64,000 nucleotides of DNA from Candidatus Omnitrophota bacterium (GTDB taxonomy: Bacteria; Omnitrophota; Gorgyraeia; Zapsychrales; Zapsychraceae). The position numbers and the translations under genes were made by a program. The DNA lies in NCBI GenBank assembly GCA_020632495.1, contig JACKFL010000005.1:310001-374000 (forward strand). Direction: 5' to 3'. The notes beneath the pieces are model-generated. The model did no database searches. It saw only the letters and a program-made list of their open reading frames with translations, and was not told the DNA's origin. Below, one piece after another: positions 17,501 to 29,500 of the stretch (position 1 is the stretch's first letter; every line of letters starts with the position of its first letter).

Positions 17501-20500
17501 GCCGCCACGCGCTCATCATCGGTTTCAAATGTTTCCGGGACACCCTTGGTCAAATCGAGTTCTTTGGCCAACAGCGCCACATCCGTCAGTCCGGTTGTGC
17601 TGTCGCCGGTATAAGTCATGGCGAAGAAGACGGCGGTTTTCTCTTTGGTTTCTTCGACGATGACCCCGGAGACCGGATTGATCATGAACGGCGACAACAC
17701 GCGCGTGGCCGTGGTGAAGACCGGGGCCGGCAATTGAACTTCGATGGCCGGCACCTCGATCTCGGCGGTGTCCAGACCGTAATCGTCAAGATTATCAACA
17801 GCCGGCTCGACCGGAATAATCTCCGGACGGATAGCGTTAATCGGCAGATCGTAGCGTACGTGTTCCACTTCCTGTACGGCCTGGTCGACCGTCTTTTCGC
17901 GGTGATCGATAATCCGCTTAAAGGTCAGAATATCGCCGAGGCGATTCCAGATCGAAACAAAAAGCGCGAACAGATAGTCCACGAACAGATCGAGTTGATT
18001 CTCAACGTAAGCCGCGGCTTCCACCAGGACGGCAAACGGATTGCGGCGCTCACGCGGCCGTTCAAAGACCGGCATGCGGACCGGTACGTCGATCACTTCC
18101 CCGATCATCAAGATGTCGCGGTCGATAATCGGCGGACCGAGGATCTCGAAGGTCTTCAGCGGCGGCCATTCGATATGCGGCACATGCACCTGGGCGCGGT
18201 ACGGATTGGCTTCTTCATCCTGGAAGTAGCTGAGCTCATAGACGTCGCTGATCCACGGCTTGTGCGGCTGGACCGCCGGGATAATCACCTCGGAGACCTC
18301 CGGTGCGACGACGGGCCGCTCCGGTGTTTCGATGGACCGGATCAGCGCGAAGACTTCGCGATAGGCCGGCGCGCTGGCCCGTTCGCGGCGGAATTGCTGC
18401 CATGCGTCGCGTTGATCGAGCAGGAAGCGTTTGGCGAGCTGCGTAATGTAGTCCGCGTCGCCTTCGCGAACCTTGCGGTCGTAGAACTCACGCCAGGCAG
18501 CCACGCGTTCGGCGCCGGTTTCAAAGGTTTCCGGAACGCCCTTGGTCAAGTCGAGGGCCTGGGCCAACAACGCGGCATCTCCGGTGCCGGTCGTGCTGTC
18601 TCCCGTATAGGTCATCGCGAAGAATACCGCGTGGCGCTTGATGCGGGTGACCTTGGCCACGAAGGTTTCCTTACGTTCCTGCTGCGATTGCAACGAGACT
18701 TCCGGATCCTGGTGATGCCCTACTTCTTCCAACTTATGCATCAGGATAAAGACGACCTGCCACTCCGGATTATTTTCGCGTTGTTGGCGGAACAGTTGCC
18801 ATTCATCGCGGTCATCCAGGATAAAGCGCTGGGCCAGCTGTTCGATGTACCGGCGGTCACCCTTGGCCGCCATACGATCGTAGAATTCTCTCCAGGCCGC
18901 AACGCGCTCTTCGCTGGTCTCGAAGGTCTCCGGCACGCCTTTGGTCAGGTCCAGGGCCTTGGCAAGGACGGCCACGGCGTCGTCGCCCGTGGTCTCGTCA
19001 CCGGTGTAGGTCATCGCGTAGAACACCGCGTTACGCTTGAGGCGTGTGACCTTGGTAGCGAAGGTTTCTTTGCGCTCCTGTTGCGATTGCAGGGATTCTT
19101 CCCGGTCCTGATGATGTCCTTCCGGCTGCAGCTTGTTCATCAGGACGAAGACGACCTCCCATTCCGGATCATGCTTGCGGGCCTGCCTGAGTTGCTGCCA
19201 TTCATCGCGCGGATCGAGGATAAACCGTTGCGCGAGTTGTTCGACGTAACGTTTGTCGCCCTTGGCCACCATGCGGTCGTAGAAGTCTCTCCACGCCGCT
19301 ACCCGCTCCTCGCTGCTTTCAAATGTCTCCGGCACGCCCTTGGTCAGATCGAGGTTCTTGGCCAGCACCGCCACAAAATCGTCGCCCTGGGCGCTGTCCC
19401 CTGTGTACGTCATCGCGTAGAAGACCGCGTTGTGCCTGATGCGCGTGACTTTCGTTTCAAAGGTTTCTTCACGTTCGTGCTGCGATTGCAGGGAGACTTC
19501 CGGATCCTGGTGATGTCCTTCCGGCTGCAGCTTGTTCATCAGGACGAAGACGACCTCCCATTCCGGATTGTTTTCACGCTGCTGACGGAAGAGTTGCCAT
19601 TCTTCGCGTTCATCCAGAAGGAAGCGCTGGGCCACTTGTTCGACGTAACGTTTGTCGCCCTTGGCCACCATGCGGTCATAGAAGTCTCTCCACGCCGCCA
19701 CCCGTTCTTCGCCGCTCTCAAATGTCTCCGGCACGCCCTTGGTCAGGTCCAGATTCTTGGCCAGAACCGCGACATCGGTTTGTCCCTCAGCGCTGTCGCC
19801 GGTGTACGTCATCGCGTAGAACACCGCGTTCTTGGCGCTGCGGGTGACCTTGGTCTCGAAGGTTTCTTCCCGTTCGTGTTCGGACTGCAGCGATACCCTC
19901 GGATCCTGATGATGCTTAACAGCTTCGCGTTTGCTCATCAGGACGAAGACGACTTGCCACTCCGGATTGTTTTCGCGCTGTTGACGGAAGAGTTGCCATT
20001 CTTCACGATCGTCCAGCATGAAGCGTTGAGCCAATTGCTCGATATAACGGCGGTCGCCCTTGGCCACCATGCGGTCGTAGAAGTCTCTCCACGCCGCCAC
20101 CCGTTCTTCGCCGCTCTCAAATGTCTCCGGCACGCCCTTGGTCAGGTCCAGATTCTTGGCCAGGACCGCGACATCGGTTTGACCTTCGGCGCTGTCGCCG
20201 GTGTAGGTCATCGCGTAGAAGACCGCGTTCTTGGCGCTGCGGGTAACCTTGGTCTCGAAGGTTTCTTCCCGTTCGTGTTCGGACTGCAGCGATACCTTCG
20301 GATCCTGATGATGCTTAACAGCTTCGCGTTTGCTCATCAGGACGAAGACGACTTGCCACTCCGGATTGTTTTCGCGTTGTTGACGGAAGAGTTGCCATTC
20401 TTCGCGTTCGTCGGATTCAAAGCGCCGGGCCAACTGTCTGATGTAGCGCTCATCACCTTGAGTTACCTTACGGTCATAGAAGTCTCTCCAGGCTGCCACG

Positions 20501-23500
20501 CGGTTGTCGTCGCTTTCGAATGTCTCCGGTACGCCCTTGGTCAGATCAAGTGTCTTGGCCAGTGCAGCGGCATCGGTTTGACCTTCGGCGCTGTCGCCGG
20601 TGTAGGTCATCGCGTAGAAGACCGCGCTCTTTTTGCCGACGGCCGGGCGTTCCGTCAGGGCTTTTTCCTGGGCCATTTCGGTTGAGATCGTTTCCTTGGC
20701 GGTTTGATGATGTTTGGCTTCCGGCAGTTGATCGATCAGGACGAAGACGACTTTCCAGTCGTCATGGCCGCGGCGGTCTTCGCGGTAGTGTTGCCATTCC
20801 GGACGTTCATCGTGGATGAACCGTTGTGCGAGTTGGTCGACATAGCGTTGGTCGCCTTCCGCTACCTTCTTGTCGTAGAAGTTTCTCCAGGCTGCGGTTT
20901 GTTCGGCATCGCTTTCGAATGTTTCCGGCAGACCCTTGGTCAGTTCCAGCGTGCGGGCGAGCATCGCGACGTCGCCGGATCCGGCGGTGGTATCACCTGT
21001 GGTGGTGGTCGCGTAGAAGACGGCGGCTTGGGATTGTTCTTGAGTTTCATTCACGGCCACAGTGACTTCGGCCAGTTGGATGTCATATTCTTCAACGCGC
21101 TGGGCGACCAGCTCGGCGTACTTGACGTGCGGCGGAACACCCATGTCTTCGCTGTTTACGGCGTCGATCATGCGTTCCCACAGGCCGCCGAAGAGCCTGC
21201 TCAACAGTTCGAGCAGCAGATCCCACAGCGTCTTGTGGCTGATCCATTTGTCTTCGAGAATGTAAACCCGCGCGGTCTGCGAGTGTTCCTGATCGAGATC
21301 AACGATGGTCAGCGGAACGTCGATCGACTTGCCGATCAAAAGAACATCTCCGCTGACGCCCGGTGTGTCGAGGATTTCGTTTACGGTCAGTTCCGGCAGT
21401 CTCAGGCTGACATATCCGCCGCGTTCTTCGACCAGCACTTCGGTGCCGTTTACGGCTTCGTGTTCGATGGTGCGTGCCGGGATGCTCAGGGTTTCCGGTT
21501 CACTGATACCTTCATCCCGGGCCGCGCTGCCGGTATCGGTATTCTTAAGCATTTCGAACACGATTGACCAGGCGGCGTTATCCATACGGTCTTGCTTGAA
21601 TTGCTGCCATTCAGCGCGTTGGTCGAGTGCGAAGCGCTGAGCCAGCTGCTCAACATAGCGCATATCCTTCTCTTCCACCTTCTTGTCATAGAAACTTCTC
21701 CAGGCCGCGTCTTCGTCGGTCAGTTCCGGAACACCGCGGGTCAGTTTCAGTTCGGATAATTGAGCTTCATCGGTATCACCGGTGGTGGTGATGGCGTAGA
21801 AGACAGCACCCACATTGTCGGATGCGACGGCCGTATCGGCGATGACCGCGGCACTGGCGCTGACCGGTTGAACTTCGATCGGTTCGACCGTGACGCTGAC
21901 GCGGATCGGCGCGGCTGTGTATCCGGTTTGGCCGGCGGCTTCGTAAATGCCTTCGGCGATCTTGTATTCTTCAATCTTGTCTTCGGCGATATCCCAGAGT
22001 TGTCCGAGCAGGCGTCTGAGGTAGTTAATCAGAATATCGAGCAGCGAGTTATCCATGAACAGGTCGCTGATATTGATGTAGATCACCACGTATTGCTCTT
22101 CGTCGTCATCGACCTGCGGCAGCATGAACGGCACATTAATGCTCGGCATGATGTGAACCATTTCCGCGGCCTTGTCATCCGGCGGCAGGACCATCGCTCC
22201 GTTGGCATCGCCGATCACCCGGATGATTTCGCGGATATTCAGCATCGCCAGCATGGATTCGTCGGCTTGCTTTTCGGTAGCTTCAGCCAAACGATGGCTT
22301 TGGACATAGGCGAAGTTCGGATCGATCAGATGGGCCACAGCGGCATGCTTGATGGTGAAGATATATTCCCGCTCTTCTTCCGGACGTTCGATGTCGCGGG
22401 CATCCAGGCGACGGCCGGTTTCCGGATCGATACCCATTTCGGTGACATCAACTCCCATATCCTTGAAGTGTTCCAGCTGCTCGGCTGTCATGACCGGTTG
22501 TTCACGGCCGGTGTCCTCGAGTTCGATATCAAGCGCTTCGAAGTCGATTCCCATTTCCCGCAGTTGTTCGACTTGGGCGTGCGTGGCCAGCACGGTATGG
22601 GTGTCTACACTAATACCGTAGTTAACCAGCTCATCCGCGTAGTATGTCTTTTCGTCACGCGGAGCGAATGTGGAGTAAAGGATTTCCGCATCACCCAGGC
22701 GGAGATTTTGCTGTTCGACCGAGATCAATCCGTCCGGAGCCACATCATAGTAAAGACCGAGGTGGATGATACCCGGGATCGGCTGCTGTGTATCCGTGGC
22801 GCGGTACAGGCTCGGCATCAGTTGTCCGACGAACGGATTGGACACGGCTTCAATTTGCGGATCGTGGTACGGCGCGTCCTCGGCAACTATGCTGTTGAGC
22901 TTGTGCATCTTGCGCTGGATGATGATGTTTTGGGCGTCGGTGCGGCGCTGAATTTGTCCCTTGGCCTTGGTCGGGCCGCCGACCAGGTGCAGACCGATCA
23001 ACTCGTGGAGCATCGCCTCGGCGCGGCGTTCATCACTGTACTGATCCCCTTGCATGGATTCCGGATTGCGGCCCAGATCCTTGAGGAAGCCGTCGTTAAG
23101 GTCGGACGCGCGGGTCAGGATAACGTTGTTGTTGTCTTCGTCCGCGAAACCGGCCGGGAAGGCATTCTTCAGCAGGTGTTCGAAGATGATTCGCTGCGTG
23201 ACGCTCATACCCTTGAAGACGTTCAGATCGCGGATACCGGCGAAGTTGATGTCAAAGCCGTTGGCCATCAGCACTTCGCTGATCACCTTGTATACGTTTT
23301 GTGAGTACGGTCGCACCGGATCGAGATTTTCCACGGCCTGCGCAATCATATCCAGCCGTCTCTTCATGGCCGCCTCGGCGTCCGTGAATTTAGCCTCGCC
23401 CGGCTGCGCGTCACGTTGGATCACGCGTTGGATCATCTTTTGATCCCTGGCGGCGTTGAAATCCTCACCGAAGTACGGCGCGATGCGGGTGACGATTTGT

Positions 23501-26500
23501 TGATAGACGCGGCGGTCGAACATGCGGCGCTGATCGCGCTTGAATTCATCGAGCATACCGATCGTTTCCTGGGCTCCGAGTTCAACCAGCGCGAGAATGT
23601 CGATGCTGCTATCGGTCGGATCGAGGGCTTCGTTCATCATGTTCAACAGGTCTTGCATCAGATCGGCGAAGGCCTCGGTCATCCGGTCTCTACTTTCCAG
23701 AATCTTCTCAATACGCTCGATGTTGAGGCGGGCGGCGCGGCGATATGATGCGTAAATCGGATCAGTCGGATCAATGTCACTGATCTTGACGGCGGCGCCG
23801 CGCAGCTTTTGCATGAACAGATTCCACTTCTGGAAGTATCCGACGAACTTGTTGTCGTTAGCACGCTTGTCGTCCAGCTCCAACCGTTTTTCAAATTCCC
23901 GGTTGGCGACCCGCACCGTAACGCGCTTGAAATTGACCAAACCGTCACGTGTCTTGGCCGACTTGATTTCCTCATCCAAGAACTTGGCGTGACGGAATCC
24001 AATCAGCTTCAAGGCCAGCGGACTTGCCTGCACATCCACAAAGGCCTTGACCGGCTTGCCGTCCTTACCGATTCTGTAGACGATGCCGACTACCTTCAAT
24101 TGGCTGGTATAGGCCTGTTCGACCTCGAGCTTGAAGCGATGCTTTTTGTCAGCCTTGATGGCGCGGTTTTCATGGATGACCAGATCATCACCCAGGACGC
24201 TGAAGCTGTGCATCAAGTCTCTGTAGTCTTTTTCGGTGTTGTCGAAGAACCGGGCTTCGGATCCACGTACGTATTGCTTGCCGGCAATCGTTACTGTTTG
24301 CGCCAATTCTTGCCCGACCAGCTTCAGATCACCATGCTCATCTACGCTCTTAACTATATTGAATTTGACATAGGTCCGCTTTTCGCTGCCGCCGTCAGTG
24401 TAGGTGTACTTGAATTGTTCGGTGTAGTAGATGTGTCCGTCATGGATGTCTTCGATGCGGCGCTTGAAGTTGCCGCTGCGTTCATTTTGTTCGATGAAGG
24501 TCACGCTCACCGGCTCTTCACCGAAGTAGCGCTTCGGATTAATCGACGCATCAACGTAAATCAGATTCGTACCGTATTCCAACCGCTGACCGTAGGTCAG
24601 GTTGCCGCCGAGATTAAGTTCGATGACCTTATTCGGATTGTCCGCGGTCATACTCACGGCGTTAGCCGCTACCACGATATCTTCACCTGCTTCGTTCGTC
24701 TCGAATGCCGAAGCGACAAACGTTTCGAAACCGCTGCCGGAGTCGAGCGAAACGTTCATGGTATCAACGTGAGTACGGTTCATATGTTCCACGATCAAAC
24801 GCTCTGTACTTTCCTGAATCAATTGGTTGATCTTCTGGTTGAGTTCCTTTTGCGTCACTTCGCCCGCTTGGCTCTTGGCGGCCGAGACCATACTGTGAAT
24901 TTGGGAGCGAACTTCCAGAGTGCTTAAGATCTTTTCAGCGAGATAACGCTGCATAGCCACGTCACCGGCGTCTATGGCGCGAATGACATCGCGGCGCATA
25001 ACCGGTGACAGATTAGGATCATTGTAAACGGCAATAAGCAACTTGGCTTCGTTAAGGTCAATACGGGCTACGCTCTTGCCTGGCAAGTTAGCGCGTGATG
25101 TGAACTGGATAGCCTCGGCTGTAGCCGTGGATCCGATGAAGAGTGTATTCGCTTTGGTACGCGCTTCGCCTTCGATGGCCTTCAGGATATTGGATCCACC
25201 GGAAAGACCGAGTTGGATAGCAAGTACTTCGAGATCCGGTTCATTTTGAGCGCGACGGATCAGTTCCTTGGCGCGGCCTTCCTGGACCGGATCCGGTTGT
25301 CCCTTGATCTTGGCGTCTTCACCTACGATCACAACCATCTTCTCACGCGGGAAGCTGACGACTGTTCCGTCAGAGAGGCGAATATCTTTAATACGGAACA
25401 CATTGTCGGCACCCTTTTCGGCTCGGACCGTAGCTGTGAGGCGTTCGCGCAGCAGACGGAAGGCCAAGGCGTTCCACAGGGATGTCAAGGTCACCCGGGC
25501 GTCTTCAGTGTTGAAGACATCAGAAGTGACTTCGCGCAGCAGAATATCAACAATCGGATCACCCGGACGACGGTAGCTGGCCGGCGTACGGTTGAATTCG
25601 ATCTTCAAACTTTCCGGCAAGCCGTCTTCCTTACCGTGACGGAAGATCTTGGCGCCTTGCAGTTCAGCGGATTGACGCATGGATTCCGCTGTCGCCGTCA
25701 TACCGATCACGCCGCCGACCAGACGGTGAACGTCGGCCGCCTTAACGGCGTTCTCGACCTTGGAGAGGGCGGCGACCTTGAAATTACGGCTGCTGAGGCC
25801 TTCCATAATGATAATGGCGCGGGCCAAATTGGCGTCACCCGGAATCGTACCCGGTTGCGAGAACTTATTGTTGGTCAACATATGGATCCCCAGCTCGCTG
25901 TCGTCACGGCCATGATTCGGGTTGTCACGGCTGTACATCGCTTCAATGAAGGCGTTGACTTGCTTGGTGATATCTTTACGGGATTCCTCGATGATGTCTT
26001 TCCCTTCAAGACGGGCGTCCTTCAGAGCACGCATGTAATCACGATAGAAGCGTGCCAGCGGTGACAGAGCTTCACCTTCCATGAGATATTCGGATCTGAG
26101 GATCGGTCTTCCGTGCTTGTCGCCGTCGACCAACAATTCCATGCGGCCGTCAACTTCATGCAGCATACGGTCGAGGATTTCGTACTTGATACGGTCTACG
26201 GTCTCCAGTTTGGCCAGACGCTCGAGTTCGGCCGTGGCCTCGGCATCACCGTCCCGGCTGCGTTCCTGCAGTTCTTCCAACCGGCGTTCTCCCTTAATAA
26301 GATCCGGAGAGCGTTCAAAGGCGTCACTTTCGTCATTGATTTCGAAGACGCGGCGTCCGCGTTCGGCGTTGAGAATCTTACGGGAGATCAGCTCCTTGGA
26401 ATCCTTGAAGTCGCCCACATTGATGCCTTCTTCGAGTCGGAATGTATCACCGGCCTTGACGCGTCTCAATCCGCCTTCTCTCACCATATCGATCAGCAGC

Positions 26501-29500
26501 GGATGCGTGAGGAAGTCGTAGACCTTGGCATCCGGCACGTTCATAAGGATGACGACCTTACCGTTGGTTCTGCGGTACATCCAGCGGGCGATGGCCGCGG
26601 CCAAGTCGGACTTTCCGATACCGGTATCGGCGGAGATGATGTTGAATTCACCGCGTCCTTCCAGGAAGGCCTTGGCCGTGCGGAGGAATACCTTGGCGGC
26701 ATGGATCTGCTTGATACGGCCGTTGGCCAGGTCGTAATTCTGGACCCCGCCGAGGTCGATCGGCGTATTTTCCATATCACGTTTGGCTTCCATCAGGAAT
26801 TCATACAGCTCGACCACTTCCTTTTCGAACGGTGTCTTGATCGGTTTGGCGAGCAGCTCGGAGGCCTTGGCCTTGTCCTGAATCATGCGTTCCGCTTCTT
26901 CAGATACCCGCACATCGTGCTTGTTGAGCAGCTCGGCGGACTTGGTATCGGTCGGCGCGTTTCTCACCGACGGCTCATCCGAACCACGCTTATTGCGGCT
27001 GAAGATCGTCGGATCGAAGCGGTCGATTACCCCGCGGGCATTGCGTCTTTCGCGGACCATCAGGCTGTGGACGCGCTTGCTCTCTTCGATCACGCGCTCG
27101 GTTTCGACGGTACGGGAAACGATCAAGGACTTCAGGAACGCCAGCAGCCGTTCCCACCACTTCTTCTTGCGCGGCGGTTCCGGTGCTCCGGCCGGTGCTC
27201 CGGCAGCCAGGGCGCCGTACGGATTGGACTTGACGACTTCGGCCTCTTCAACGGCCTTTTCGCCCTTCATGATATTACCGATGCCGACACCGCCGATAGC
27301 CATCATCGCCGCGCCGGCGCCCATGATCATGTTGAACAATCCTTGTTGGCCGATTTCAACAGCCATATCTGTAAAGCCGTAGGCCGTATCCGGGGTCAGC
27401 AGGGCGGCCAAAACGGCGATGACCAGTGCGGTCTTGCTACCGGCCGGCGGGCCGCGGGTGGTTGCGGTCGAGGCCCATTGTGTGAGCTTCTTCAATCCGG
27501 CCACAGCGGCCTTGACGACCCATCCGGTCAGGATGACGGCGACGCTGATCGTTACCAGAGCCAGCAGCACATCCGGTACCGCGATATTGAACTGGGCCGC
27601 CGCGAAGAGACCGGCGATGATCACGCTCAACGGATGCGTATACAGCTTGGTGGCGTCCGGAGCTTGCCAGTCACTGGCGGTGACGCGCTGCTTGCGGGTG
27701 ATATCTTTGAGCTTGCCGGCCAGCAGGCGTTGCATGTCGGCTGTCAGCGGTTTGCCGTCTTTCTCCAGCAGCAGCGTATCGTAAGAGATTTGACCGATGT
27801 CCGGATCGCCGATGACTTCCCCGGTTCCCGCGTGGATGTTGATACCCAGCTGAGTCAGGACCGAGCTGAGGACGTACAACCAACCGGAGTAGTTAACGGT
27901 AGAAATCTGCAGCAGAGTTCCCTTCTTACCGCGGTAGGTGGCGGCAGACATGTTGATTGTGGTCTCGATGTCGTTTTGCGGAACTTCGAAGAGTTCCTTA
28001 ACGATATTTTCACGGTTGCGGCGTTGAGTATCGGTTTCATCTTCGCGTCCGCCTTCCAGGCGATCCTTGAGGATGTCGTGCGGACGGGCTTCCTGACGGA
28101 CCATTTGTTCGATGTCGGTCCGCATTTCATCCAGAATTTCTTCCCAGGTCACGCGGGTACCGAAGCGGTGCTGGACGAAGAAGTGGTCCACGATCATGCC
28201 TTCCGGTCCGAGTCCGACACGGTAGTTACGGCGGGCGAAGCCGTGAGCGATCAGGACCGCGGCGATTTGATTCAGGATACCCGGGCGGTCGCCTTCGCGT
28301 GAGTCAACGTAGACCAAAACTTCTTCCAGCTTGCCGAGCTTCGGCGATTCGCTGCTCGGGCTGTTGACCCGGACGCTGACCCGGTGTCCGCTCATCAGGT
28401 CGATCACGACGCTGTGGAAGTATTCTTCATTGTATTGAGATTGCAGTTGCGGCAATGTTTCGGCCACGTACGCGGCATCATCAAGCCGGTTCAGATCCAG
28501 ATCGAGGACCGGATAGAATTCTCTCAGGCGTTGCGTGATGCCTTCCGGTTGCAGGACGCTGTAAACTGTCAGCGTGAAGACGGTCAACAAGGCGGTACGG
28601 GTGGCGTCGTTTCCGAGCACTTCCTTAATAAAGGCCTGCATGTCGGCCGGATTGTCACCCTTGCGGATACGGTCGATCAAGGCGTTTTGATTCATCACCA
28701 GCCAGGTCACCAGACGCGCGTCGCGGCTGAACGGCAGCACGCCCATGGCTGCCATGGCCAGGGTGATCTCCGCTCTCTTGACGGCGCGGTCGAGCGCGGC
28801 CGCCGCTGTGCTGCCGAAGATGCGGGTCACGGTTCTCTTAACGGCCGGCGTCACATGACCGTTGGTGTGCAGAAGCATGGCCAGGCGCAGCACACGCAGC
28901 AGATTGTGTTCATGCAGGTGACGGATCATCGGGACAAGTCTGTTGCGCATCGCGCGGAACTCGTCGCGATCCATGTCGTGGACCATAGTCGGATTATTGA
29001 ACATCAACGCCTCGGCGCGGATGAAGGTCGCCATTGTGTAGTGATCCAGCGTCAGGTGGTGCGGCGGATCAAGGTGACGGCGGTACATCAATTCGCCGAA
29101 TCCGTAGATGAGTCTGGACAGCATGTTGTTGCCAGCCTTGTCGGCCAGGTAACGCAGGCGCCACAATCCGGCTGATAACGGCGCGCTGACCTTCAGATAC
29201 TGTCCGGCGAAAGCGAACCGCAGTTTGGCCCATTGCCACCAGCTGAGTTGTTCCATGTCGCCTTCGAGACGGTCATACAGGACACCGCGCAGCGCGACCG
29301 GATAGTGAACGGCCACGTGGGTCAGGATATCGAAGATGCGGGTCAGGTAGACACGCTTGTCGGCCGGATCGCGCAGCGCGATCGTACGTTGATTTTCACG
29401 GTGCTGGAAGCCGTTTTCGAGCAGCAGATAAGTTCCGGTGCGGTTGATCAGGACCATACCTTCCGGCAGGCTTGCGTCGGTGCTGTATTGATCAGCGCGG

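Noticed and set aside
17338..20685. A 1,115-codon open frame on the plus strand, and another of 773 codons at 60451-62772
   Set aside because: Both lie antisense to the giant frame, have the biased composition of a reverse-complement shadow and show no start signals or recognisable motifs, while the minus strand carries clear repeats and domains.
22985..23015. Metallopeptidase motif in LHELIGLHLVGG
   Set aside because: The spacing is HExxxxH, not HExxH, and no further ligand pattern is visible, so I left it unassigned.
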